Shown here piece after piece: positions 1 to 11,453 of a stretch of 64,000 bases of DNA (positions are counted from its first letter, which is position 1; each line of letters opens with the position of its first letter). The DNA is from Aulostomus chinensis. Lineage: Eukaryota; Chordata; Actinopteri; Syngnathiformes; Aulostomidae. The DNA is taken from NCBI GenBank assembly GCA_037954235.1, contig JBBMOA010000004.1, positions 14,574,601-14,638,600 of the forward strand. Direction: 5' to 3'. The notes beneath the pieces were generated by a model. The model had not been told where the DNA came from and ran no database searches. It worked only from the letters and a program-made list of their open reading frames with translations. The position numbers and the translations under genes were made by a program.

Positions 1-2838
1 AACTTTTGTGGTATTTGCTGCAGAACGTCTGAAATGTCGAGAATTTTGCTCACTGATTGGCTCTGATGTTACAGATATTTTACTGTCGTTGCATATAACA
101 CAAAAAAGACATTCAGCTTCCGTAAAGCACCTAAAAGGACTTGTGACTGAGGTAACTGTGTCCGTTTTTATCCTGTGTTAAGGGTAGTTTTGATGAAAAA
201 TCGGAAATACTACAACCACTGAGCGAGACATGCTGTTAAATGAGAGGATAATCAGGTTACGTGGTCTGATTGGCCCTTCCCGACAATCCTGTCTAATCTG
301 AACTGATTGTGTCCGTTCAATGCTTTAGTGTGAAGGATTTATGGACATAATCTTAATTTTTCCCCACTAGATTGGTTTCACCTCTCTTGAATTTTACCGG
401 TTTTCGTTTTTTCTTGTGTGAAAGGAACTGCGAATGAGACACAAGATGATCGTGAACTGTAAACCGAACGCTGCACACCGTTAGCTTGTAGCAGTAGCTA
501 GCACTAGCATTATTTGAGACCACCAATGAAACAATTCTCCAGCTCACCACTAAAACATATACACTGTGCTCTTTCCATCTTCACGGCCATGACGTATTTT
601 TCTTCTTTTCCTGCTTCTCTATGCAAAACAATTCACACACGACCAGCATCAATTAACAACATATTTTTCTGAAGTCCTATTTAATCACAGCAGCTTCTGC
701 AAGATTCAGAATATCGGGAATTGCCACTGGGAAATCACCGAACACCAACTGTCTTGTTCTGGGTCGTTTTTAGATTAAAAGTTTAAAAAAATAGTTTTGA
801 TAAACAGGTTTTCCCCTCTCGTATGCACCAGCCACACATTACATTTGACATAGTGGTAAGCAGTGTTTACTCTAAGGAACTTTCCAGATAACAATTAATG
901 TTCAAATGTGGCCCACATCAGAGCCAGAAGTGCCAGACACGGCCCAGATAAGGCCCAAGTGAGACTGCTATCTGAGTTGGAACGTGTTGATTATTTACCT
1001 CCTCATCGCTCACGGGTCCTGCAAACTACATTTGAAACACTGCGTCCCTCTTTCACTCACCTCCAAATGAGGTGATGGTGCTCTTGAGAATTCCTGTAAA
1101 CGCTTCCTCTTTTGACCAGAGGGGCCGACGAAAGTCCACACAAACAGAAAGTTTTTGTCACAGCTTTAGCATTGGTTGCAGAGTTTTGGCTCACTGCGGG
1201 ATGTGTGTTTTGCCACTGGCACTTCCATTTTTCCGACTTTCGGTTTAGCCAAGTGAATGACAGCAGCACAGTCCTGGCAGTGGAGAGTTCGCTGGGAAAA
1301 CATCACTAGCATAGAAGCGATTCCGTCAGATATAATTGGACTCATCGGGGGGGGGAGAGAATGATTCATCAAAGTCAAAAAAAGAGGGAAAGGACCCATT
1401 CTGGGATGAGTGAAAGAACTAGGAAGTGTCTTTCCTAGGATATGTTGTGAGAAATAAGGGCGAGACAGGGGGTTTTGGGATGAGGAGAAAGGAAGGAGAT
1501 AGCAAAGAGCAGAGAAAATTGCACAAAATGAGAAAACTGTGAATGATAAATGTAGAGAGGGCAAATTCTGGAGAGCAAAGAGATGGGGTTGGTGTTGTGT
1601 AACATTTCTCCAAGGGTGTGTATAGGAGCGTGCATGCATACACGTACCAACCAGGAAGCGTCTAGGGGGACGTGTGTACGTGTGTGTGTCTTAATCAATT
1701 CTCTCTGTGCCATCTTCAAGCCCTCCCTCCACCCCAGCCTCAGGGATATTTGTGTTTGCCTGGAGTGTGCTACTTAAAAGGAGCTCTGAGGGGAGAAAAA
1801 AAACCCCACAAAATTTGCAGGAGACACGCAAGCAACATACCTCACAGAGAATAGAAAATCAGTAGCATTTCTCACATCTCTCAACCTCTATCTCTCTCTC
1901 TCTGACTGTCTCTCCCTCTTCGAGCGATGTTCTTTCAGCAGCCCAAGCACAGTGGGTACCAAGCGACTTAGGAGGAGCCTTAGTGCCACTTTGACAGTAG
2001 TGCGGCCCCCAGGCAATGCTGCATTACTCTATTGTCCACTTTCAACTCACTTCCAGAGATCTGCAGTTAAAAATAATTTGCCTGCATTTTGACAATGAAG
2101 GGAATGATAAACGATTTGACTTTTACTCTCTCTGACAGTTGTTGTCTTCACCTGCAACCTAAACCCAGAAGCTAGAGCGCTATTAAATGTAAGGGGTCAC
2201 CAGATATAATGCCAAGAGCAAAAAGATGCACTTGACTTTCTGACATACGTGTCTGCTTTTCTTGGATAAATATTTTTCTACAAGTTGGAAGTAAAAAAAA
2301 AAAAAAGAAGCCTTTAAATAGAAAAAAAAACCTGAACATTTTAAACCTCCTAACCGCATGAATTATTAATTTAGGGCCCACGTGATGCTGTGCGCTAGCC
2401 TGCAAACTGTGCCAAGAGATGAATCGCAGATGGGTTTGACCACTTTTCCAACTGATTGCCATTGATCCCGTGGCACGAGTGGCCAATTAAAATAATTTTG
2501 ATCTTCAGTAATATGGAGCTTTCACCTATACCACAAACACTACTGAGACTAAAGACATGTCATCTATGATGTCTTTCAAAAAAACTTGACATACCGAGGC
2601 TTTGGACACTCTCATTACTCCTGACGAGCTGTATGGAGGCAATTGGTCCCCATTCGCATCTCATGTGAACAAAAAAAGGTCACCCATCCTTCTACCGCCA
2701 CAGTGAGGAAGTAATCACTGACTTTTCATTTTTGCAAGAACTGTACCTTTAGCCACTCAACTACCACAAGAGAATATACTGTAAAATGAGCCAATTAATT
2801 TTATGTAACAAATATTGTTTGGAACGGAACTGAATGTT
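1..2838. other. Non-genic stretch
   Basis: I see no exon with convincing borders here. It holds a GGCCCA-type dispersed repeat near 903-985, a purine-rich run near 1440-1580 with its complementary-looking (TC)n at 1888-1906, short poly-A runs near 2290-2330, and ordinary A/T-rich sequence. Open frames between 1.1 and 1.8 kb overlap each other on both strands and match no family I know. Confidence 0.6.
903..985 (+). repeat. GGCCCA-type dispersed repeat, copy A
   Basis: The core TGTGGCCCACATCAGAGCC is nearly repeated at 22435-22455 in this window. Further GGCCCA/GGCCCAG words follow at short spacing. Sequences of this style are common in teleost genomes. I cannot assign a class. Confidence 0.5.
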
Positions 2839-2849
2839 TGTTTGTCCAA

Positions 2850-3203
2850 GGGCGGCACGGTGGTGCGCTGTCACAGCAAGAAGGTTCCGGGTTCGATCCC
2901 AAGTTCAAGCACGGGCTCTTTATTCGTGGAGTCTCCATGTTCTCCCTGTTCCTGCGTGGGTTCTCTCTGGTACTCCAGCTTCCTCCCTCAGTCCAAAGAC
3001 ATCAAGAGGGGACGAGGCTGATTGATACTCTAAATTGACCGTAGGTGTGGCTGTGAGTGTGAATGGTTGTCTGTCTCTATGTGTTGGTCCTGAGATGGAC
3101 TGGTGACCCATCCAGGGTGAACCCCGCCTCTCGAAGGCAGCTGGGATAGGCTCCACCCCCCCCAACCGTGAACAGGATAAGCGGTTGAAAATGGATGGAT
3201 GGA
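2850..3203 (+). mobile_element. tRNA-derived SINE (DANA/mermaid V-SINE type), copy 1
   Basis: The element opens with GGCGGCACGGTGGTG and carries a pol III B box (GTTCGATCCC at 2891-2900). The conserved V-SINE core follows (tactccagcttcctccc, then cagtccaaagacat), and it ends in GATAAGCGG plus GAAAATGGATGGATGG. It is flanked by a perfect 11-bp direct repeat, TGTTTGTCCAA, at 2839-2849 and 3204-3214. This is the expected mark of insertion by target-primed reverse transcription. It is a non-coding retroposon that depends on a partner LINE; short open frames inside it are not genes. The family name is from memory of the consensus. Confidence 0.85.
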
Positions 3204-3859
3204 TGTTTGTCCAACTAATTACTACAAAAAACATTTAAAAAAAATTCTACATATGTTTTTTTTTCTCTGTATTTGCTACTGCGGTTTTGCTAAAAAAGTA
3301 GCGAACGCAAGCGAGCTTAGAATATCAACTGCTGGCACACCTGAACAGTTGAAGATAGCAGTTTTATCCGCCCTGTCATCAGCCTGTTATCTGCCATGCA
3401 AGAGCATAGACACAGCAGACAAACAAACACAGGTTATATAACTATAAACTTGTCCCATAGAAACCCCCCTCTGGAGAGAGAAGGAAGGAGCAGTAGAAGG
3501 AAGCGTTAGCAAATGAAGGCAGAGGCTGTAGGAAATGGGGCTAGAGTGAGAGGGGAAAGTAAAATTACAGTGTGTTTTTGTGTGTTTGCCTGAGGTAAGA
3601 AGGGTATGAGAAGCAGTAAAAATGTAGTAGGAGGTAAAAAAAACAAAAACAAAACAGCAAGCTATTGGAAATGGAGGTATTGACTGCCTGTAGAGTCTTT
3701 TACTGCACCAAGCACATAAAGGAATACATAGGCAATGTCTCAGTCAGTCGCTTTGTCGGCTTGACTCGGTCTCCTGCCCCCTTACTGTACATTTATTCAA
3801 TTCTTTTCGTCTTGGAACCATGCAATACACCTCCACTTCTTAAACCTTGAAAATAAATA

Positions 3860-4405
3860 TCAAGCGCACTCCTTAACTGTTTCCACTTCCTGAACTACCC
3901 AAGTCTTCTTCCAGCACTGTCTTGTCAACACTTGAAGACGAGGGGCCTCAGATTGCAGCAGCGTCTCCCTCAGCATCAAAGTTTTAGGGGTTTTGTGCAG
4001 CTTGTGCTGCTGTAGTTTCTGGTTGAGAGGGTATAGGAGATGTGCAGTGTATCCCCACCTCTGTGCCTTTCTTTCTGTCTGTGCCCAGCGGATGTTTATC
4101 CAGGCCCTGGGCTCGGCGCTCTCGCTAGACTCGGCCTTCCACCAATCATACTCTTGTTTGAATACCAACATGTAAACAGATAGCAGCTGCCAAGCTGCTT
4201 GTGCTAAACCACACAGGGTAGGAAGACAGGAAAGTGTCTCTCTGTTTTCTGGTTTGGGATACAATGTATGAAAAGAGAAACAATGTAGTTCTGCAACAAG
4301 TCCTATATAGCTGTAACTCCTCATTTCCTTGTATTTACATCTTATGACTTTGTAGAAAAAAAATGTTGTCTGTTGTTGTTTTTGTTTTTTGTTTTTTTTT
4401 GCCAC
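3860..4405 (-). other. Unrecognised 181-codon open frame
   Basis: The minus strand stays open for about 181 codons and ends in TGA at 3860-3862. The far end is not an ATG (GTG, inside an A-rich tract); the first ATG gives a frame starting MRSYSYIGLVAELHC. The C-terminal two thirds have mixed composition with many W, Q, E, R and K residues (for example FKQEYDWWKAESSESAE) and are not low complexity. There is no domain I recognise. It could be a chance frame, a decayed retrocopy or a terminal exon. No obvious poly-A signal or strong acceptor supports it. Confidence 0.2.
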
Positions 4406-5114
4406 AGCTCCAGAAAGAACAATAGCCTGTTAGCTAATTTTCAGCTTTTTGCCAGTATATTTTCCAAGGTCACTTACACATCTGCCTCGCCTAGGTTTAA
4501 AATGTTGAACTGTTGCTGCAAACACTTGAGGTGCTTCACATACAAATCTTACACCTTTGAGGTTTCCATAGGATATATTTGAACTTCCAGTGTATTAAAG
4601 CGATTTAGGGACTCCAGACATTCGTATGTGGAAATGAGGCGCCAGTCTTTGTTCCGAACCTTCTGGTACTGCATTTTTAGAATAGGCTGGTAGGTGTAAT
4701 AATAAAACAACCTTGGCCAGGCCAGGGAAAAGATCGTAGTTTGGGTTTAAATGGCTCTTATCAACAGTTTGCTTCCACCGCTGCATATTCACTTACATAT
4801 CCCATCAAAACCCTGTATCCACTGTCAAGGTATCTACACATCCTGTCAAGAACGGTATTAAAGTGTGTCAAAGCCAAAAAGCAGCCAACGTCAGAACAGC
4901 TTTCTCCTTTCTGGAGCCTCCAAAATGACTCTCTTGCCCTGCAGTCGCCTTTCTATCGAACCACCCACCACTCCCCCCACCTCTTTATACAGATTTTCTT
5001 GATTGACATTAGTATAGATACAATTACAAGGGCCCCTGGGTGGTGTCTGTCTCTTACACATGGGAACAGGTCATTTTCACCACTTGTTTATGATCTGTGT
5101 ATGTTTTCATACTG

Positions 5115-5127
5115 CCCCCCCCCCCCC
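5115..5127. repeat. poly-C run (13)
   Basis: Uninterrupted cytosine homopolymer between actg and aacc. Confidence 0.95.
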
Positions 5128-5672
5128 AACCATCGTCCATCACCATTGTCTCTCTTCTTGCCATCCTGCCCCGTAGCCAAGCAGGCATTGCTGCTGTAGT
5201 TAAATTGAAATTGTTCCTAACTGTCTGAGAGATGTTTTGGCTGTTGAATCAAGTCCCGTAGCAGCATTTAGTTTTTTTCCCGACATGACGGCTTTACAAC
5301 GAAATCAAAAAGAGTTTGTTGCCTGCACTACCCAACCACTCACTGCACAAGGTGCTCTCGCTGCAGAACTACACTTTGCCCATGTGTTATATTGTCTTGG
5401 TACTCCTTCTGTTTGATCCCACAGTTCAGACATTTTGATTGACAGCTTCCTCTGTTGTGCAGTTTCCGTCTCTGATGTTTTCGACGCGTTACATCTGTGT
5501 TATCTGACGTGTCTTCTCTGACATTGTTTGGGGTCTGTGATGCAGGGTTGCTGTTTTCCTAATCTGTGTTCAGTTTACAGGGAGATCGGTATTTGCATGT
5601 GAATTGCTTTTCTGTTTCCTCTGATGTCAGCCACGATAGCATGCGGTATGAGCTCCTGATGGGAGAAAAGCT

Positions 5673-5685
5673 CCCCCCCCCCCCC
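5673..5685. repeat. poly-C run (13)
   Basis: Uninterrupted cytosine homopolymer after gaaaagct. Confidence 0.95.
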
Positions 5686-6562
5686 TTCATTCATGTCTGT
5701 TTCCTTTGAGGCAAGAAACAATAGGTGGAACTAAGGCTCGTCTGCTGCATTGCCGCTGTAGAAATTGAGTGAGTCAAGAAAAAAAGAGAGAGATGGGAGT
5801 CACAAGTGCTTGAGTAAGTTGACCAACTGTGAAGAGTTTGGGATAGGGATTCTACTCCATCCTTCCTCTGCTCTCCACTTCCCAAGTCACACTTTCTTTT
5901 CTCTTTGTCATTCCTCCTCTGCTTTATCTCTCTGTCTCCCTTATTGCCCCTCCCTCTATTTCGGAGCCAGCTGTGTAACGCTGCTAATGAAGCTGAGAAA
6001 GCATGCTGTCAGCACATCCTCCAAGCCGCCGGGGCACGGTTACATAAGCCAGTTAACTGAGCAGGCCCACTGCCATGTCAACCCCTCATCATTAGGAGAA
6101 CAAATGAGAAGAAGAACAAGAAGAAGAGGGTGCAAAGGAAGAGGAGAGATACCAAAATAAAGTGAACATATGCTCGCTCACTCACCCCATCTTTTTCCAT
6201 CTCCCTGTCCCACCCACATGCCATCAACAACAACAGTCCTTCTCATCTGTAATCCCAATATCCAATATAATCTGTCGACCCTGTCATACACTTGAAAGCA
6301 CTCAAAACACTCTTGTCCTTTGTCCATTATAGACAAATGGACACACTCATAAAAAGGGGTGAAACCATTCCTCAGGTACGTGAATAACCCGAAAATGACC
6401 TGGTGCGAATTCTTTGCCTTGAAGCTTCATTTTAATCCATGCGACTGCTCAGTGGTCAGCATGTTTTGAATGGATGATTTCTATCAAAAGTACGCCATAA
6501 ACCTGCTGGGCCAAAGCAGCTGGGATTAAAAGAAAATACTTAAAGAAGATTTTAAGAGAGAG

Positions 6563-6564
<2 letters not shown>

Positions 6565-6593
<29 letters not shown>
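6565..6593. repeat. (AG)n microsatellite
   Basis: Perfect dinucleotide tract of about 14 units, preceded by a shorter AG run. Confidence 0.95.
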
Positions 6594-6597
<4 letters not shown>

Positions 6598-6736
6598 CAC
6601 ATGTACACTTCGCAGCAAAGTTTGTCCTTCAAACTGCACCTAACCTCTACTGAGCAGCCATGTGCAGTGCTTGAGCAACTCTAGATCTGCCAGAACATTT
6701 AGGCAACAACAGGAGCAATTGACATGTCTTTTGATT

Positions 6737-6750
6737 GGGGGGGGGGGGGG
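6737..6750. repeat. poly-G run (14)
   Basis: Uninterrupted guanine homopolymer after ttgatt. Confidence 0.95.
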
Positions 6751-7097
6751 TTCCTGGAGAAAACCCACGTAGATATGGGAACAACATCCACACAAAGGAC
6801 CAGGACCTTGTTGCTGTGAGGCAACAGTGCTAACCACCATACTGTTACATGTTTGACAAAAGTTAAAACCCCACTTTTAAGGAATAACTCGTTTGAGAGA
6901 CTGCTTGAAATGAGAAGTAACATTACAGCTGTGATTGTAGCGGTGTGGTTTGTACGTGCAGCAGCACGTGGTACTAGTTTGACTGCATTTCTCAGTACTG
7001 TGGTGGTCGCGGTGCAAACATGTTGAAGCTGTCCTGCGTCCACTCATTTTGAAAAGCATTTCTGAAGTTCAAACACAGCAGGCCTTTTTATTTGTGA

Positions 7098-7574
7098 TCC
7101 ATCCATTTATCCATTTTCTTCTGCTTGTCTGGGGTCGGGTCACGGTGGCAGCAGCCTAAGCAGAGAGAGCCAGACTTCCCTCTCCCCGGCTACTTCGTCC
7201 AGCTCTTCATGGGGGATCCTGAGGCATTCCCGGACCAGCTGAGAGATGTAGTCTCTCCAGCATGTCCTGGGTCTTCCCCGAGGCCTCCTACCGCTTTGAC
7301 GTGTCCTGAACACCTCACCAGGGAGGCATCCTGACCGGATGCCACCTCGTCTGACTCCACTTGATGTGAAGGAGCAGGGGTTCTACTCGGAGCTCCTCCC
7401 GGATGGCGGAGCTTCTCACCCTATCTCTAAGGGAGAGCCCAGCCATTCCCCGGAGGAAACTCATTTCACCCGCTTGTACCCGCGATCTCGTCCTTCCAGA
7501 CATTACCCGGAGCTCATAACCATAGGTGAGGGGAGGAACGTAGATCAACCGGTAAATCGAGAGCTTTGCCTTTG
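7098..7574 (-). mobile_element. Non-LTR retrotransposon (LINE) 3' end
   Basis: This is the truncated 3' end of a LINE on the minus strand, encoding the region after the reverse transcriptase core. One frame (7548 down to about 7315) reads PPLTYGYELRVM, then VQAGEMSFLRGMAGLSLRD and IREELRVEPLLLHI. After a frameshift or small deletion near 7310, another frame reads GRPRTCWRDYISQLVRE through EVWLSLLRLLPP to a TGA at 7140-7142. A 42-bp 3' tail ends in AGAAAATGGAT repeats. This C-terminal block is very common in teleost LINEs (Rex/RTE-like; exact clade unsure). The copy is 5'-truncated and inactive. Its tail matches the 3' ends of the SINEs in this window. Confidence 0.8.
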
Positions 7575-7785
7575 TGGTCTAATATAAATTATGATCATAC
7601 CAACATATAGAGACTTGAATTTGTACTGTCTAGGTGATTTGTCAGTGAATACATTCTGAAACACCTCAAAACACGAGCACCGTTGCCATATATTGCAAGT
7701 AAAGCTAAAACTGGTTCACTCACTTAAGGTAGGCTGACTTTCACAATGGCCCGACTGGGTTACTCTCCCTGTTCTATCGGCCAAA

Positions 7786-7802
7786 CCCCCCCCCCCCCCC
7801 CC
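7786..7802. repeat. poly-C run (17)
   Basis: Uninterrupted cytosine homopolymer followed by aaaaac. Confidence 0.95.
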
Positions 7803-8295
7803 AAAAACATTGCACGCCAATTAAGAATGTGTGTACTGGGTAGTTGGGAACAAACCACATGGCTAACTCTGATAAAAGCAGCTAAGTTTTCAATAGAAAA
7901 TAACACACCTCCCAGTGCTGCATAAAATAACTCTGACAGCAAAATATAAGGTGGTGTAAGAAGCAATTGATTGTTCTGTTTATTAGATTATAGTGAGGAG
8001 GGTCAGCAGGTTTGGTTTTGTCTATGCATGCAATTTAAGCTATACATTTTTTTGTGTGTCTGAAAATGAAGCAAATTTTAAGAGACCTGCTGCATTGTAT
8101 TGTAATAAATATGCAGATGTGTCTTTATTCAATTAATCTGTAGAATGATTGGCAGAATGCTCAATTGCTAAAAATCAACAGCTGCAGTTCTACGTGTGTA
8201 TATAAGCAAACACACCCTCAGTGGGCTTCAGCCAGGCAGGGGTCTTTTTATGACTCTCAATGCGATCAGGAGGGTCGGTCCTCACACTATCAAGG

Positions 8296-8345
8296 GCCCT
8301 AATTAGAGCTATCAGGTAATTAAGCACAATTAAGGGATTAATGAC
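8296..8345. promoter_or_regulatory. TAAT-rich cluster, possible conserved noncoding element
   Basis: Within 50 bp there are TAATTAG, GGTAATTAAG, CAATTAAGG and GGATTAATG, i.e. four or more homeodomain-type cores at close, regular spacing. This density resembles vertebrate developmental enhancers. Conservation cannot be judged from one genome. Confidence 0.3.
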
Positions 8346-9481
8346 TATGTTGGAATAAAAACGAAGGACCTCACACCACTTCTACCCACAGGCGTACAAA
8401 GGCAAGCATGCACATATGCATTTTATACCCGCTTGGCCGTTCCATCTTCCTTTTTTTTTTTTTTTTCTTGGCTCAGCTTTAATGTATCTTTTAAGACCTG
8501 TCTTTTCTCTTTTGCATCCCTGCTTAAAACCGTGGATTCTCTTTAATGATCTAAATCCCTCCCAGTTGTATTCTTCCTTGTCTAATCTCTATTCGCCAAC
8601 TCGGCCGCACAGTGCAAGGTCACACGGGACATCATGAAAAGAAAGGCGAATGTGGCTACATCGAGGGGAAAAATAATATGAGGATGGAGAGTTTAAGTGC
8701 TCCAATGGCTCTTTTGGCCTGGTAAAACAAAGCCTTCTGACTTATAATATTATTAGACCTCTAACAAATTGGAATGTGCTGTTTATGTACAACAAATTGG
8801 AGCAAATGGAGCTTCACAAAACACAAACCCACCAAGCAAGGTCTAACAAATATAATCCATCTTGTATATGTGCATACTAATGATGAACTCAGGTTTCTTC
8901 TTTTCTAACTGTAGTTTTGTAGATAACAGGAAGGATGCAAGGGTCACTGAGGCATATTTTATCCACTGATATTGCCTTGCATGCAAATACATATCTGGAT
9001 TTTAGCCCTCTAGCTCATTTGGAGTAAGAGCAAGTTTGGCAGTGCAAAGTTAGACCCCTTTTTTGTGTGTGTGCGTAGTTTGCCATCAATTATGGATGTG
9101 CACACTTTATCCTCACCCTGGAGCTTGGGATGTAAACTTTGCTTTGATGTTAATCACATAATTCATTGATCTGCAGGAGTCAAGACGAGAATTTATACTT
9201 GCAAGTTTTATTGTTGTGTCTTTCTTTGTGCGTTTTTTAGTTTTCAAGAAATGAGTCTCTTTTCTTATGTTTGAGAATCTCATCAGGGAGTGTGACTTAA
9301 GCCACTTTCATTGTAAGCATTATATTTAAGCCCTAGCCTTAATTCAGGCATTTTAAACCAAAAAACCCGCAGGCCACCAGAGGAAAGAACTGGGAGGTAA
9401 AAAAAAAAAACCAAATTATTTCTGATCTTTTGGCCTCATTCTTGCATGACTTTGTAAAACCCAGATTTTTTTTTTTTTTTT

Positions 9482-9645
9482 TAAGGGTTAAGCCAAAGGG
9501 TTAGAGTTGGGGTGGGGCAAGGGTTAGGATAACATGCTGGGGCTAGGGCTGGGGCAAAGCTAGGGTTAGGCTAAGGGTAAAGCCTGGGATGATGTGAGGG
9601 TCCAGGTTGTCTCAAAGCATTGGGTTTGGGACTAGGCTCGGGTTC
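9482..9645. repeat. Degenerate telomere-like GGGTTAGG/GGGGCT repeat
   Basis: Repeated words AGGGTTA, AGGGTTAGG, GGGGCTAGGG and CTAAGGG occur over about 160 bp in mostly G-rich top strand. The array is imperfect, so it is a degenerate minisatellite or an old interstitial telomere-like tract rather than a telomere. Confidence 0.55.
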
Positions 9646-9709
9646 CTGTATGTCTCCAGGAAATGAATCTTATTCTATGTAAATACCCCAAAAGTGACTT
9701 AAGTAAACA

Positions 9710-9745
<36 letters not shown>

Positions 9746-11082
9746 TGTGCTGTGTGTTTGGGATGGTAATGAAGCAAGTGGGCTGGAGAGATAGGGAAGT
9801 AGAGGGAATAGAGAGATTCACACAGAAAAGAGAGCATGGATGCACCAGCCTCAATTTACTTTTTGTCCGCAATATTATGTAACAAAAAAAAACAAAAACT
9901 GGCACAGAGGGGTATAAACAAAAAGCTGAAAGGTACGTAAGAAAAAACTATGAAGGGATCCGGCCCTAAATATTCTGAAATGTACTGCGTTAACGGAATA
10001 TTTTTCACTACAATATAGCGCGCAGCCATTTAGGGATCTGCCTTTGTCATTAGGCAAATTAAATCTTCTTAATGTTCCCTCTGTTTAGTAATGGAAGCTC
10101 CTCTGTCACTCGCCTCCTCCCCTTCGCTCCCTCTGCCTTGCTCCCTCTCGTGTCTCCCTTTGGCATCCCTGTGGTGCTCAGTACTCCGCAGTCAGCTTTT
10201 GCTGTCTAGCATACGCCACTAAAGCTCTAAGTACATCTTCCCAAGACTCTGTACTTAGTTGCGGTGCTGTCACTGCATTGCTGTAAGGCTCCTACTCTCC
10301 AAGCACAGCACCAGCTCAGACATTTTCACTAACTTCTGCCTTCATCACAAACCGTCTGGGACTTAAGAGTGAGTTTTGTCATCTGATTGTTGGGAATGTA
10401 TCCTGAGAATTAGAGTACATCTAATTGCTCATCCACCACACAGACAGTTACTCATGTGACTTGGTGGCTCCACATAGAAAGAGCTGATTGATTGAAGTTG
10501 GGAACCAAGCAGCCAAAATTGCATTGGCGCTCTGTTGGGTTTCTTAGTCAGATGGGTTTTTCATTTTCAAAACCACATGTCCGTCACAGCCAAGGGAAAT
10601 TGCCAAACAGGCAGTGAGGTCATATCCCAGCAACTCTGCTGAGAGCTGTGACAACTACATGACTCACCAAGTTTGGTGTTTCGGGACATCTTGCCACAAA
10701 AGAGAATATGACCACTGGGGAATGCTGCAATAAAAAAAAAAAAAGCTCATACCTGTTACTAGTTTGCAGTGGGAGTCCCCAAGTTTGTAACTTGTCACGT
10801 TCAGCTAATTGAAACAACCATCATATTGGATTTCAAATTTGTTAACCAGTGACACCAGATCAGTCATTCTCAATCCAAAAAAGGCAATGATACCAGCTAG
10901 GTTATGGACATCTCGCGCTGTAATCACAAGTGCGATACAGACATTTTTAACCTGACATTTCGATCATTTTCTTTCGATATTTTACTTACTTTTCATCACT
11001 GAGTTAAACAACAGAAGTTCGAAGACAATTTTTAATACTGATGGAATGCCCAGGCATACCCAGACCACTCTAAAAATAAGTC
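9646..11082. other. Non-genic stretch
   Basis: Apart from the (GT)n tract at 9712-9744 and short poly-A runs, I see mixed-composition unique sequence with no supported exon. Confidence 0.55.
9712..9744. repeat. (GT)n microsatellite
   Basis: Perfect dinucleotide tract of about 16 units. Confidence 0.95.
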
Positions 11083-11453
11083 CATCCATCCTTCCATTTT
11101 CTACTGCTTATCCTGTTAGGGGTCGCGGGGGGTCGGAACCTATCCCAGCATCCTTCAGGTGAAAGGTGGGGTTCACCCTGGACAGGTCGCCAGTCCATCA
11201 CAGGGCCAACACATAGAGACAGACAACCATTCACACTCACAGTCACACCTACGGTCAATTTAGAGTCGCCGATTAACCTAACTTGTACATTTTTGGACTG
11301 TGGAGGAAGCTGGAGTACCAGAGAGAACCCACGCAGGCACAGGGAGAACATGGAGACTCCACACAGAAAGACCCTGTGCTCCAGCCGGTGCTCGAACCAG
11401 GAACCTTATTGCTGTGAGGCGACAGTGCTGACCACTGCACCACCGTGCTGCCC
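11081..11453 (-). mobile_element. V-SINE type SINE, copy 2
   Basis: This is the minus-strand copy of the same family as at 2850. Read on the minus strand it opens GGGCAGCACGGTGGTGCAG (11453 leftwards), has a diverged B box (gttcgagcacc), the core cagtccaaaaatgt, and ends TCCATTTTC/TCCATCC (plus strand 11081-11105). Only a weak flanking repeat is visible, so it is older or its target duplication has decayed. Confidence 0.85.

Larger units (their letters stand above)
3215..7097. other. Non-genic stretch with one unrecognised open frame
   Basis: It contains poly-C runs at 5115-5127 and 5673-5685, (GA)n at 6565-6593 and poly-G at 6737-6750. A minus-strand open frame at 3860-4405 is listed separately. 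No splice-bordered exon or known protein family was recognised. Confidence 0.55.
7575..9481. other. Non-genic stretch with a TAAT-rich block
   Basis: It holds a poly-C run at 7786-7802, a poly-T run near 8452-8466 and a homeodomain-site-like cluster at 8296-8345. No exon is evident. The 8416-8637 open frame begins in T-rich sequence and matches nothing I know. Confidence 0.55.

Noticed and set aside
1057..1854. Cluster of overlapping frames on both strands
   Set aside because: Mutually incompatible frames in a low-stop purine/pyrimidine-biased stretch; none has family support.
2884..2902. tRNA gene
   Set aside because: Only a B box inside a SINE; there is no cloverleaf or intact A box.
2815..3038. 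Three short plus-strand frames with a shared GSLFVESPCSPCSCVG-like peptide
   Set aside because: These are translations of the SINE body; the same peptide recurs at 47745 and 50493 because the SINE is repeated.
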